DNA from: Paenibacillus xylanexedens
GTDB taxonomy: Bacteria; Bacillota; Bacilli; Paenibacillales; Paenibacillaceae
NCBI RefSeq assembly: GCF_007676705.1
Contig: NZ_VEBF01000008.1
Coordinates: 62,001-126,000, forward strand
DNA: 64,000 bases
Reading direction: 5' to 3'
How positions within the stretch are numbered: position 1 is the first letter of the stretch; each line of letters opens with the position of its first letter. This document shows, piece by piece, positions 1 through 7,912 of this stretch. The position numbers were made by a program, and so were the translations under genes. The notes beneath the pieces are model-generated. The model searched no databases. It worked only from the letters and a program-made list of their open reading frames with translations, and was not told where the DNA came from.

Positions 1-922
1 ACAGAAACACAAGGTTGACCTTAATTAACATTAACAACAAAGCTATAGGTGTGATTATCAAGGAGAGACGGATCAGTTTAACTTCACCGATTCTCTGTAC
101 GAACCAATCCAAAAGCCAGATTTGCACAACGATACCGATAATCGCGCCCAAGGTAATAATGATGGAGATCGTCGCAGCGTCGAAGCCGTATTTTTGCTCT
201 GCAAAAAGAGCGAATACCGTCTCATAACTCATGAGGCCAAAGGTCATGACGAGCAGCACAATCAAGTATTTGAAATAGGGGACTTTAAAAGAACTCCAGA
301 TTTTCTTGCCCAAGTGATCTCCTTTTTGAAGACGGATGGAGACGGTTCTTTTCTCGGGGGGAAGTGTCTCAGGCAATAGCAGCGTCATTAGGGCCGCAAT
401 CAGTCCCAGACCCGCTGCGAAGAAATAGGGCATGCGAATGCCCATCTCGGCAATGAGCCCGCCCAGACCAGGTCCCAGAACCATCCCCAAGTTCATAGCT
501 GCGCCGAAATAGCCCATGCCTTTCGCACGTGTCTCTGGCGTTGTAATATCGGCGACATATGCGAGGTTTGCAGGAACCATCAAACCGAGACTGATTCCAC
601 CGATAAACCGTGCGACATAGAGGAACGGCAATGACGACGACAGCGCAAATATGATATCTGAAATGACAGACAGAAACATACCTGCGATGATCAACTTTTT
701 GCGTCCAAATCGATCAGACAGTTGTCCCCCGAGAGGTGAAAAGAAGAATTGAGCGGCACCGAAGGCTGCAACTAAAAATCCTGCTACTGTGCCTCCCGCA
801 TGAAAAAGCTTCAAATACTCCGGCAATATGGGGATAAGCATCCCTTGCCCCAATAAAGCGATAAACAGATTTAACATCAGAATGAACAATGGAAAGCGAA
901 CTGATTTTGGTAATGTACTCAT
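1..922 (-). CDS. MFS drug-efflux transporter (3' end outside window)
   Basis: The reading frame is open from an ATG at 922 down to the window edge, about 306 residues; the C-terminal part is missing. It reads as a 12-TM major facilitator of the NorA/TetA-like DHA1 drug:proton antiporter group. The first helix is followed by 'LGQGMLIPILPEYL', then motif A between TM2 and TM3 ('GGQLSDRFGRKKLI'), and motif C-like 'GAAMNLGMVLGPGLGG' in TM5. It should export hydrophobic compounds across the inner membrane. An AAGGAG lies 12 nt upstream of the ATG; an in-frame GTG three codons earlier is too close to that site. The gene is divergent from the DUF3237 gene, and an inverted repeat sits in the shared gap. 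The substrate cannot be read from sequence. Confidence 0.85.
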   Translation of the reverse strand, partial: MSTLPKSVRFPLFILMLNLFIALLGQGMLIPILPEYLKLFHAGGTVAGFLVAAFGAAQFFFSPLGGQLSDRFGRKKLIIAGMFLSVISDIIFALSSSLPFLYVARFIGGISLGLMVPANLAYVADITTPETRAKGMGYFGAAMNLGMVLGPGLGGLIAEMGIRMPYFFAAGLGLIAALMTLLLPETLPPEKRTVSIRLQKGDHLGKKIWSSFKVPYFKYLIVLLVMTFGLMSYETVFALFAEQKYGFDAATISIIITLGAIIGIVVQIWLLDWFVQRIGEVKLIRLSLIITPIALLLMLIKVNLVFL

Positions 923-942
923 GTACGTCACAATCTCCTTCA

Positions 943-974
943 TTTACATCGTGTTAACCTTTACGTCATGTAAA
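943..974 (-). promoter_or_regulatory. inverted repeat, candidate operator of the MFS gene
   Basis: TTTACAT (943-949) and ATGTAAA (968-974) form an inverted repeat 20-50 bp upstream of the MFS start. The right arm is part of TTTACGTCATGTAAAC, followed by TTTTAATG. A very similar block recurs at 1643-1675. This spacing suits a dimeric repressor or activator of the efflux gene. No regulator gene lies in this part of the window, so the binding protein is unknown. Confidence 0.4.
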
Positions 975-1110
975 CCATTTTAATGGGTTCGAAGGAGATC
1001 TGTAAATCTTTTTTTGGAGAAGCAGTCATTTCCTAGTCGTTGTTGATGATTCGGTCATGACCTAAATAATGAATAGAGTTATAATAGACCTCATATGGAG
1101 GTGGGAACAC

Positions 1111-1533
1111 GTGAATTTAGAAGAATTGTTTACGGTACATGTGAACATTGAGAAATCATTCGAATTGCAAAATAGCGAAGATGATTCGGTGGTTATGATT
1201 ACATTTACAGGTAGCGTAACCGGAAAGTACTTTGAAGGAATCGTGCTGGGTGGAGGAGTGGATACTCAGATCATCGGGAAGAATGGGGACCCGCATACGC
1301 TATCGGCAAGATACATGCTCCAAGGAACCGACAACACAGGGCATTCCTGCAAAATCTATATCGAAAATAACGGAAATATGGATAAAAATCTCAAAACGGC
1401 ATTATTTCGCACGTCCCCCAAAATGATTACGGACAGCAAAGCCTTATCCTTTTTGAACCGTGAGACACTTGTTGGAGAAGGTCATCCAACGGATTCCGGA
1501 GTAGACATAAAAATATATAGAAAACTGCTGTAA
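1111..1533 (+). CDS. DUF3237 family protein
   Basis: The protein is 140 aa from a GTG at 1111, which lies 7 nt after a GGAGGTG site. The frame stays open upstream to an ATG at 1069, but that start has no ribosome site. The sequence fits the DUF3237 (UPF0311) family: N-terminal 'LEELFTVHVNIEK', central 'GIVLGGGVDTQII', 'ARYMLQGTD', then 'FRTSPKM' and a C-terminal 'VDIKIYRKL'. Family members are small cytoplasmic beta-barrel (lipocalin-like) proteins of about 150 aa with no agreed function. It is transcribed away from the MFS gene and followed by its own terminator, so it is probably a single-gene unit. Confidence 0.75.
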   Translation: MNLEELFTVHVNIEKSFELQNSEDDSVVMITFTGSVTGKYFEGIVLGGGVDTQIIGKNGDPHTLSARYMLQGTDNTGHSCKIYIENNGNMDKNLKTALFRTSPKMITDSKALSFLNRETLVGEGHPTDSGVDIKIYRKLL

Positions 1534-1602
1534 TGCGGGGCAAACAGTTATTATTTTCTTCGTGTATGGCGGAGCAAGATAGCCTTTTATAACGCAGAGT
1601 CA

Positions 1603-1627
1603 GAGTCGCTTAATGAGCGGCTCTTTT
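1603..1627 (+). terminator. intrinsic terminator after DUF3237 gene
   Basis: GAGTCGCT (1603-1610) pairs with AGCGGCTC (1616-1623), with one G-T wobble and a 5-nt loop, followed by TTTT. Confidence 0.6.
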
Positions 1628-1642
1628 GGTCGTTATAATAAC

Positions 1643-1675
1643 TTTACGTCAAATTTTACATGTAAACTTTTAATG
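1643..1675 (+). promoter_or_regulatory. perfect palindrome related to the MFS operator
   Basis: TTTACGTCA is followed by the perfect 12-bp palindrome TTTACATGTAAA (1655-1666) and then TTTTAATG. The same three blocks occur at 960-985 upstream of the MFS gene with slightly different spacing. This copy abuts the remnant phosphatase gene. It could be a relic operator left by the deletion that removed the gene's 5' end. Confidence 0.35.
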
Positions 1676-1986
1676 AACTGTACATCATTTCTTCGAATAT
1701 TAAAGGAGAAGGTGACTTCGAATTCGGGCGATATTTCACGGCTAATCAGTTAAAATGGTACGAGAGCATTGACAATATCAATGATTTCTATGAAAAAGGT
1801 CCATCTTTAACATCAACGGATCTGCCGCAGAATATCATTGCTCCTCTGGTCAAAGAGTTGATCATGTCTACCGACCAGTCCATTCAGCAAAAAGACACGG
1901 CTGGTGTATTTCGTTTTGCTCAGGTAGGCGTAAGCTTGGACAGCAGTTTGGAAGACAATATCGAGCTTTTACAGAAGAAATTCTAA
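1666..1986 (+). pseudogene. remnant of a histidine-type phosphatase (phytase/MINPP-like)
   Basis: An uninterrupted frame of 106 codons has no start codon or ribosome site at its left end. It translates to 'NELYIISSNIKGEGDF', 'GRYFTANQLKWYES', 'INDFYEKGPSLTSTDLPQNI' and 'KDTAGVFRFA', ending in 'SLEDNIELLQKKF'. This resembles the middle of branch-2 histidine acid phosphatases of the multiple inositol polyphosphate phosphatase type. In those, 'FRFxHAET' carries the catalytic HAE. Here the text switches right after 'FRFA' to an unrelated tail, so both the N-terminal RHG part and the HAE part are gone. The family assignment is from memory of the motif pattern and is moderate. Confidence 0.5.
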
Positions 1987-2032
1987 TTGGGAGAACGATA
2001 TGCATTTTATATGAAAACAAAGACGAAGATGA

Positions 2033-2070
2033 AGAAAGCAACTCCTCTCCATGGAGCTGCTTTCTTTTTT
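2033..2070 (+). terminator. intrinsic terminator
   Basis: AGAAAGCAACTCC (2033-2045) pairs with GGAGCTGCTTTCT (2053-2065), one mismatch, 7-nt loop, then a T run. It marks the end of the former phosphatase transcription unit. Confidence 0.75.
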
Positions 2071-2170
2071 GCATTTTGAATGATATGGACCAATAAAAAA
2101 ATTCTTAAACAAAATGTGACCAAATGCCGTCCTTAAGAGTGTTAGAGGTATAAAGGAGGGCATAACAACC

Positions 2171-2665
2171 ATGCAGCGATCAGTGCCCCAGCTGGGCGAA
2201 CATGTGATGAAAGTCTACGAGACATACGCGGATACGCTGTTCCGGATTGCCATGGTGCACCTCGGCAGACGAGAAGACGCAGAGGAAGCCACTCAGGATA
2301 CCTTCATCAAACTAATAGAAAAAGCACCTACATTCAACGATGCGGAGCATCAGAAAGCATGGTTGATTCGGGTCATCACCAATCATTGCAAATCCTTATT
2401 AGGCAGAGGCTGGCGTAAACGGGAGGTCAAGCTGGAGGGAGTCGATCCCCTTACAACAGACAACCCTGAAGATCACGCGCTGATCGAACTCGTGCTGTCA
2501 CTGCCTGTCAAGTATAGATCAGTGGTTCATCTGTATTATTACGAAGATTATCCGATCCGAGAAATCAGCGAGATCCTGGAGATTAGCGAGTCAGCGGTGA
2601 AAATGAGATTGAAACGTGGCAGACAGCTGTTAAAACTGGAGCTTGAAGGAGAGGAACAGCAATGA
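2171..2665 (+). CDS. ECF-type RNA polymerase sigma factor
   Basis: This 164-aa protein is a group-4 (ECF) sigma factor that would direct RNA polymerase to a small stress regulon. Region 2 is at about residues 15-80 ('DTLFRIAMVHLGRREDAEE', 'TQDTFIKL'). Region 4 is at about 105-155 ('LPVKYRSVVHLYYYEDYPI', then the helix-turn-helix 'EISEILEISESAVKMRLKRG'). There is no C-terminal extension. An AAAGGAGGG precedes the ATG. The stop overlaps the next start by 4 bp (ATGA), the usual arrangement for a sigma factor and its membrane anti-sigma. Such pairs are commonly autoregulated, but I could not fix a promoter with confidence. Confidence 0.9.
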   Translation: MQRSVPQLGEHVMKVYETYADTLFRIAMVHLGRREDAEEATQDTFIKLIEKAPTFNDAEHQKAWLIRVITNHCKSLLGRGWRKREVKLEGVDPLTTDNPEDHALIELVLSLPVKYRSVVHLYYYEDYPIREISEILEISESAVKMRLKRGRQLLKLELEGEEQQ

Positions 2666-3633
2666 ACGAAGAAGAATTCAAACAAAACTACAAGAAAGCG
2701 GTGGATCATATGAAAGCAAACGAACAAATGAAGCAACGGGTAGAGCAATCCTTAAACTCACAACATCAGGGACCAAAACGTCAACGTAAACCATTATACA
2801 TTGCAGCAAGTGTCGTTATCGCTGCCAGCATTGGCTTGGCTGCGCCGAGTGTATGGCAACAATTCAATGGACCAATCGCACCAACTCCACAGGTTGCAGA
2901 GGTAACTCAAGGCGCGTCGTTCGATCCGATTGTGATTCCAAAGATGGAGTTGCCAGATTCACAGGGCAAAGGCGCGATGGCTGATATGGTGCAATTGGTC
3001 GTTTATGGAGGAAATGTATATACACAGTCTCCAACTTTGCTTGAAGGCGCAAATGCACTCAACCTGCGGGGTGAGAAGCTTGGCACTACAACTGGTGGCA
3101 TCAATGAGCTGAGCGGCCAGGATAAATACACGGAGCTTGCTTCCAACATTGACGAAGCAGACATCTATGCGGTCAATGGCTACGATAAGGAATTCCGCAT
3201 CATGTCTTACACCGAGATCGATGGTCAGGTGTATGCTCAACTATTCGACAAGAACAACGGGATCACCATTGGTACTGGTGCCGACCTGATCGGCAAGCTT
3301 CATCTCGAAGGCAATATCACTTCGGCGCAATGGGAAACGTTTGACAGCTGGAACAACGGATTGCAGCAGTTTCAGCCGTTAGCAACGGGCGAGTCGTTGG
3401 AAAGCTTCATCTCGGCGTTATCTGCTGCCAAACCGATCGCAACGAGCCCGGAGTTGGAAGAGAACCTCTACGGCAAGGAGGATCGCAAGATCATCTATCT
3501 CACATTGGAAGACAAAACGCAGGTCCCACTGGTTCTATTCGGTGAAGGTCTGGTTCGTTACGGTAATGTTCCGGCTTTCCTGGAAGTTGAGAAAGGCGCG
3601 TTCCAATCATTCTGGAACAGCTTGGGCGAGTAA
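2662..3633 (+). CDS. membrane anti-sigma factor
   Basis: This 323-aa protein has an acidic/lysine-rich cytoplasmic N-terminus (residues 1-43, 'EEEFKQNYKKAVDHM'), one membrane helix at about 44-62 ('YIAASVVIAASIGLAAPS'), and a large extracellular domain of about 250 residues. The topology matches DUF4179-like anti-sigma factors, which hold an ECF sigma factor at the membrane until a surface signal releases it. Translational coupling to the sigma gene at 2171 supports the pairing. The extracellular domain has no motif I can name, so the signal is unknown. Confidence 0.75.
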   Translation: MNEEEFKQNYKKAVDHMKANEQMKQRVEQSLNSQHQGPKRQRKPLYIAASVVIAASIGLAAPSVWQQFNGPIAPTPQVAEVTQGASFDPIVIPKMELPDSQGKGAMADMVQLVVYGGNVYTQSPTLLEGANALNLRGEKLGTTTGGINELSGQDKYTELASNIDEADIYAVNGYDKEFRIMSYTEIDGQVYAQLFDKNNGITIGTGADLIGKLHLEGNITSAQWETFDSWNNGLQQFQPLATGESLESFISALSAAKPIATSPELEENLYGKEDRKIIYLTLEDKTQVPLVLFGEGLVRYGNVPAFLEVEKGAFQSFWNSLGE

Positions 3634-3665
3634 GGCGAAGACAGCAATATGGCTGCACCAAGAAG

Positions 3666-3702
3666 AGCGAACAGGCACGCAAGTGCTTTGTTCGCTTTTT
3701 TT
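3666..3702 (+). terminator. intrinsic terminator of the sigma/anti-sigma operon
   Basis: AGCGAACA (3666-3673) pairs with TGTTCGCT (3689-3696), with an inner CAC/GTG, followed by seven T. Confidence 0.8.
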
Positions 3703-3768
3703 AGTCATAAGAACAAAAAATCTTATTAATCATTTCAAAATAACATCTCCTCTGGATTGAATTTATGC

Positions 3769-4644
3769 TCATGGCATAGCACTGAAATAGTCCATAACCA
3801 CGCTGCGAAACTCTAAAGCGGCTTTTGAAATATACCTGTTTTTGTGCGAAAGTAGAGCGATTTCCCGAACGAGTCTGTGTTCCTCTACCTGAAGATATCT
3901 AATGCGCTCATGCGGGTTTCTGGCAGTGCTAGGTATAAACGCGAGACCGATCTCCGCTTCAACAAGGGTGGTTAATCTTGCAGGCTCATCACCTTCATAC
4001 ACATACTTCGGTACAAAACCAACGGATTGACATATGGAATCTACCATATCACGAACACCATACCCTTGCTTTACCCCAACAAACCACTCGTCCTTAAGCT
4101 CGGCTAATTGAATGCTGCTTCGGTCTGCATATCGATGACCCATAGGAACAGCGACTACGATCGGATCGTCATACAGTATCTGACATTCGATGTCGTCACC
4201 TTGAATCGGAGGGGAGGAGAGACAAAAATCCACCTCGCCCCGATGTAGAAGCTTGGACATGTTTTCTAACGAAACCATTTGCACATGGAACTGAATGTCC
4301 GGTTTATTTTTTCGGAATTTCCGTAGTATACCTGGCAAAGTGCTTGCCGTAGTCACCGCCAATTGCAGTGTACCCTGATCCGGATTGGAAAGGTCACCAA
4401 TTTCCCGCTGTCCCTGCTCCAATTCAAATAAGGCTTTTTCCGTTCGCTGAAGAAATGTTCTTCCAAAGTCGTTTAGTCGCAGCTTTCTCCCGATTCGATC
4501 AAATAAAGGGACTCCCAGGTCCTCCTCTAATCGTTGTATCGTTTTGCTCAGGGAGGATTGCGTGACATGCAGCATTCCCGCAGCTTCCGTAACATGTTCG
4601 CATCGGGCCACCGTCAGGAAATATTTTAGTTGAAGAAGCTCCAT
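3769..4644 (-). CDS. LysR-family transcriptional regulator
   Basis: The protein is 291 aa. The ATG at 4644 is chosen because AAGGA lies 9 nt upstream; an ATG three codons earlier touches that site. The N-terminal winged helix-turn-helix (about residues 3-62) contains 'LKYFLTVARCEHVTEAAGML' and 'LEEDLGVPLFDR'. The rest is a periplasmic-binding-like effector domain ('GEVDFCLSSPPI', 'EAEIGLAFIPST'). It is divergent from the MFS exporter at 4754 with 109 bp between starts. By the usual LysR pattern it probably controls that gene and itself. The effector is unknown. Confidence 0.9.
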   Translation of the reverse strand: MELLQLKYFLTVARCEHVTEAAGMLHVTQSSLSKTIQRLEEDLGVPLFDRIGRKLRLNDFGRTFLQRTEKALFELEQGQREIGDLSNPDQGTLQLAVTTASTLPGILRKFRKNKPDIQFHVQMVSLENMSKLLHRGEVDFCLSSPPIQGDDIECQILYDDPIVVAVPMGHRYADRSSIQLAELKDEWFVGVKQGYGVRDMVDSICQSVGFVPKYVYEGDEPARLTTLVEAEIGLAFIPSTARNPHERIRYLQVEEHRLVREIALLSHKNRYISKAALEFRSVVMDYFSAMP

Positions 4645-4753
4645 TTGCACCATTCCTTCATTCCTTGTAGTTCATCAAATCATAACATACAATGCGTTGG
4701 AATAAATGAATGCTTTCAAGTAAGATGACAGCAGAAGAAGGAGTGATGCACCG

Positions 4754-6148
4754 ATGAACGTTCGAAATAAAGGATTGATGTTAGCTGTTGGACTCGGAAT
4801 TATGTTGAACCCATTGAATTCCTCCATGATTTCTGTGGCAATCTCTAGGTTACAACAAGTGTATCAACTTAATTTTACAGCCGTTTCGTGGATTATTTTA
4901 TCGTTCTACATTGCCAGTGCTTTCGCTCAACCCGTCATGGGCAAGTGTAGTGATTTGTTTGGCCGCAGGAAGATCTTCCTCATGGGTCTTGTTATTGTTT
5001 TCGTATCGTCCATGCTTGCTCCGTGGTCTCCCAGTTTTTCGTGGCTCATCGTATTCCGGATCGTTCAATCGATTGGCACAAGCATGATGGTAGCCGTTGG
5101 AATGGCGATTGTAAGAATTAACGTGACTGACAAGCAAGGATCCGCATTGTCCACTTTGGCGATATTCCTCTCCGGAGCAGCTGCGATCGGGCCCTTTATT
5201 GGTGGAGTATTGATTCATTGGTGGGACTGGCACAGCATATTCTTCGTTAATATTCCGTTTGTCATGGCAAGCTTTTTGTTCGCCTGGAAAACAATTCCGA
5301 AGGACGAGTCATCTCCATCGATCTCTAGTCACATGTCCATTCGGCAATGGCTTGCGTTAATTGATGCACCAGGCATCCTGATGTTTACGGTAGGCTTGGT
5401 GACTCTGCTCATCGGTTTACTTTCAGTAAATTCCACAGGAGATATTTCAACATGGCATCTGCTGACAGGAGGGATCGGATTAATCGCATTAGTCTTGTTC
5501 ATCCGACATGAATTAAAAGCAGCCACGCCTTTCATCCCTCTGCGAACGTTTGCCACATATCCCGAGATGACTTGGGTCAATGTGCAATACATGCTGGTGA
5601 ACATCCTGTTTTACGCACTTTTTTTTGGAGTTCCTACGTATTTGAAGCAGGTACGTCATCTCAACGAAGTTCATACAGGAATGAGCATGCTAGCTTTGGG
5701 GTTATGTTCAGTTATTATTGCTCCGATCGCAGGGCGCTGGATTGACAGATCAGGAACACGGCCAGCTCTGATCGTATCCGCTTCTTTAATGACATTCGGC
5801 TCTATATTGATCGTTGTTATGAATGAAGCTTCTCCAATATTCATTGTCATTGTTGCCTTAGCTTTATTTGGAATAAGTAATGGATTAAACGCGGTTGGCA
5901 TGCAAGCAGCTTTGTTCAAAAGCACACCCAAAGAAATGATCGGAGTCGCATCGGGTATTTTTAATACATCACGCTACCTGGGGACCATCTTATCGTCGTT
6001 ATTGATTGGAATTGTTATGGGAGATACATTCAATGTGACAGGATTTCAGATGCTTGGAATCATCCTTACGGTATTAGCTGCATTACTGATCATCATGAGC
6101 GTACGTCGCGAGGGAAGTGCGGTGAGTCCGGAGCAAGTAAACAAGTAA
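4754..6148 (+). CDS. MFS transporter, DHA2 (EmrB/QacA-like) family
   Basis: This 464-aa protein has about 13-14 predicted membrane helices, typical for the DHA2 drug:proton antiporters. The first helix has 'LNPLNSSMISVAISRLQ', as in EmrB/QacA-type proteins. Motif A follows TM2 ('GKCSDLFGRRKIFLMG') and TM5 carries 'GAAAIGPFIGGVLI'. The ATG lies 10 nt after AAGGAG. The neighbouring divergent LysR gene suggests substrate-induced expression. A terminator directly downstream makes it a single-gene unit. Likely role is efflux of an organic compound; the substrate is not predictable. Confidence 0.9.
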   Translation: MNVRNKGLMLAVGLGIMLNPLNSSMISVAISRLQQVYQLNFTAVSWIILSFYIASAFAQPVMGKCSDLFGRRKIFLMGLVIVFVSSMLAPWSPSFSWLIVFRIVQSIGTSMMVAVGMAIVRINVTDKQGSALSTLAIFLSGAAAIGPFIGGVLIHWWDWHSIFFVNIPFVMASFLFAWKTIPKDESSPSISSHMSIRQWLALIDAPGILMFTVGLVTLLIGLLSVNSTGDISTWHLLTGGIGLIALVLFIRHELKAATPFIPLRTFATYPEMTWVNVQYMLVNILFYALFFGVPTYLKQVRHLNEVHTGMSMLALGLCSVIIAPIAGRWIDRSGTRPALIVSASLMTFGSILIVVMNEASPIFIVIVALALFGISNGLNAVGMQAALFKSTPKEMIGVASGIFNTSRYLGTILSSLLIGIVMGDTFNVTGFQMLGIILTVLAALLIIMSVRREGSAVSPEQVNK

Positions 6149-6178
6149 AATAGCGAATCTGCCGTGCAATAGCACGTT

Positions 6179-6219
6179 TACACCCAATGAATCAATAGCT
6201 CCTTTGGGTGTATTTTTTG
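6179..6219 (+). terminator. intrinsic terminator after the MFS gene
   Basis: TACACCCAA (6179-6187) pairs with TTGGGTGTA (6204-6212), followed by TTTTTTG. Confidence 0.75.
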
Positions 6220-6287
6220 TTTTTCACCAAGTTGTCAGAAAGAGTTGATCCTTTCTTGAACGTTTAGGGTAGAACAGGTGTCTTTGA

Positions 6288-6315
6288 TTGAATTAGTGAA
6301 AAATAAAGATATAAT
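6288..6315 (+). promoter_or_regulatory. candidate sigma-A promoter upstream of cydA
   Basis: TTGAAT (6288-6293) and TATAAT (6310-6315) are separated by 16 bp. A second -10-like TATAAT at 6389-6394, with a weak TTTAAT 17 bp upstream, is nearer the gene. Together they suggest a long leader before cydA. Confidence 0.5.
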
Positions 6316-6422
6316 AATTTTGATTAATAGGCTTGGTTAGTACTTTGAGTGCATCAATATCAGATTTTAATAGGCATCCAACACTTGCTATAATCGGGAG
6401 CCAACAGGAGTAAACGCATTAA

Positions 6423-6448
6423 AGGTGTGGCAAGATATCGTCACACCT
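6423..6448. promoter_or_regulatory. inverted repeat in the cydA leader
   Basis: AGGTGTG (6423-6429) and CACACCT (6442-6448) form a perfect 7-bp inverted repeat around GATATC. It sits just before the Rex-like site. It could be an operator or an RNA hairpin; there is no T run. Confidence 0.35.
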
Positions 6449-6452
6449 AACT

Positions 6453-6470
6453 TTGTGAAATTTTTCGCAA
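6453..6470. promoter_or_regulatory. Rex (NADH-sensing repressor) operator-like site
   Basis: TTGTGAAATTTTTCGCAA matches the Rex consensus TTGTGAA-N4-TTCACAA except for one base in the right arm. Rex represses cytochrome bd genes in Bacillus when NADH/NAD is low. Its place between the promoter region and cydA fits that role. Confidence 0.65.
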
Positions 6471-6547
6471 CTATGCATTGAGCTTGGCCGAAGCTGATAT
6501 TGAATGTTTCAAAATTGAACAGAGTTTGAAGGGAGGCAGTATAACGA

Positions 6548-7912
6548 ATGGCTATTGATACGGTGTTATGGAGCAGGCTGGTGACTGGTTTGACGCTCGG
6601 GTTCCACGTTATTTTTGCAACACTTGGTGTCGGTGTACCTCTGATGATCGCTATTGCAGAGTTCATCGGCATTCGGAAGAAAGATCACCATTACATACTT
6701 ATGGCGAAGAGGTGGTCACGAGGGTTTGTCATTTCTGTCGCGGTTGGTGTCGTGACAGGCACAGCGATATCGCTGCAATTGGCTCTGGTATGGCCGAATT
6801 TTATGAAACTGGCCGGAAATGTCATTGCACTGCCACTATTTATGGAAGTATTCGCATTCTTTTTTGAAGCCATCTTCCTGGGCATTTATCTGTATACGTG
6901 GGATCGGTTCAAAAATCCGTATATCCACTGGTTGCTGACCATTCCAATTGTCGCCGGGGCAGGCATGTCTGCTGTTTTTATTACTACAGTGAACGGATTC
7001 ATGAACCAGCCTGAAGGCTTTGTCATGGAAGCAGGCCAATTCATGGCAGTGAACCCCGTGCAAGCGATGTTGAATACGGCGACCTTCTCCAAAGTATTCC
7101 ATGTATTAAGCTCGGCTTATCTGACAGGAGCTGCTCTGTTAGCAGGAATAGCAGCCTTTGCGATGCTGAGAAAAGGGGTGTCAGCTTACCACAAGAAGGG
7201 CCTGAACCTCATGATGGCGGTTGTTCTGGTATTCAGTTTATTAAATTCCTTAGCTGGAGATGTATCTGCCAAGTTTTTGGCTGAGCATCAGCCGGAGAAG
7301 CTCGCAGCTGCCGAGTGGCATTTCGAGACAGAAAGCGGCGCGGATTTGATTTTATTAGGATGGCTGAATGCTGAACATGAAATTATAGGCGCACTTCATT
7401 TGCCGAAAGTGCTCAGCTTCCTTGCCTTTGGAGACTTTAACGCCGAGGTAACCGGGCTGAACGAATTTCCACCAGATGAGCATCCACCCTTACTTGTGCA
7501 TTATTTGTTCGATCTAATGGCTGGAATTGGATTCGCTCTGCTTGCGATCTCATCTCTGTACTTCCTGTTTGTGTTTTGGAAGAAACGTAATCAGTTTAAC
7601 AAGTGGATGCTTCGTATGGTTGCACTCAGTGCACCGCTCGCTTTTCTGGCCGTTGAGATGGGCTGGTTCTATGCAGAGATCGGGCGGCAGCCATGGATCA
7701 TCCGAGGTTATATGCGAGTAGAAGAGGCCGCTACTTCTTCACCGAGTGTAAGAATTTTATTTTTCGTCTTCTTGCTTCTATACATCGTGCTCGGCGTCAT
7801 CTGTGTTCTCGTATTGAGACGTTTGTTCAATAATAATCCTGCTGACCTTGAGATGGAGAAATGGTTGAAAGAGAAGCATGATCAATCAGCCAAGAAAGGG
7901 GAGCGGGCCTGA
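6548..7912 (+). CDS. cydA: cytochrome bd-type quinol oxidase subunit I (YthA-like)
   Basis: This 454-aa integral membrane subunit carries the hemes and the quinol site of the bd oxidase, which reduces oxygen to water at low oxygen tension. The heme-ligand His is at residue 20 in 'LTLGFHVIFATLG'. The conserved acidic pair lies in 'LFMEVFAFFFEAIFLG', and the 'GRQPW' motif is near residues 379-383. The Q-loop region is short, so this resembles Bacillus YthA or CioA more than E. coli CydA. GGAGG lies 10 nt before the ATG. The stop overlaps cydB by one base. A Rex-like site upstream points to redox control. Confidence 0.93.
   Translation: MAIDTVLWSRLVTGLTLGFHVIFATLGVGVPLMIAIAEFIGIRKKDHHYILMAKRWSRGFVISVAVGVVTGTAISLQLALVWPNFMKLAGNVIALPLFMEVFAFFFEAIFLGIYLYTWDRFKNPYIHWLLTIPIVAGAGMSAVFITTVNGFMNQPEGFVMEAGQFMAVNPVQAMLNTATFSKVFHVLSSAYLTGAALLAGIAAFAMLRKGVSAYHKKGLNLMMAVVLVFSLLNSLAGDVSAKFLAEHQPEKLAAAEWHFETESGADLILLGWLNAEHEIIGALHLPKVLSFLAFGDFNAEVTGLNEFPPDEHPPLLVHYLFDLMAGIGFALLAISSLYFLFVFWKKRNQFNKWMLRMVALSAPLAFLAVEMGWFYAEIGRQPWIIRGYMRVEEAATSSPSVRILFFVFLLLYIVLGVICVLVLRRLFNNNPADLEMEKWLKEKHDQSAKKGERA

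Noticed and set aside
122..379. Plus-strand reading frames at the left edge
   Set aside because: They are antisense to the MFS gene, which has clear membrane-protein coding text on the minus strand.
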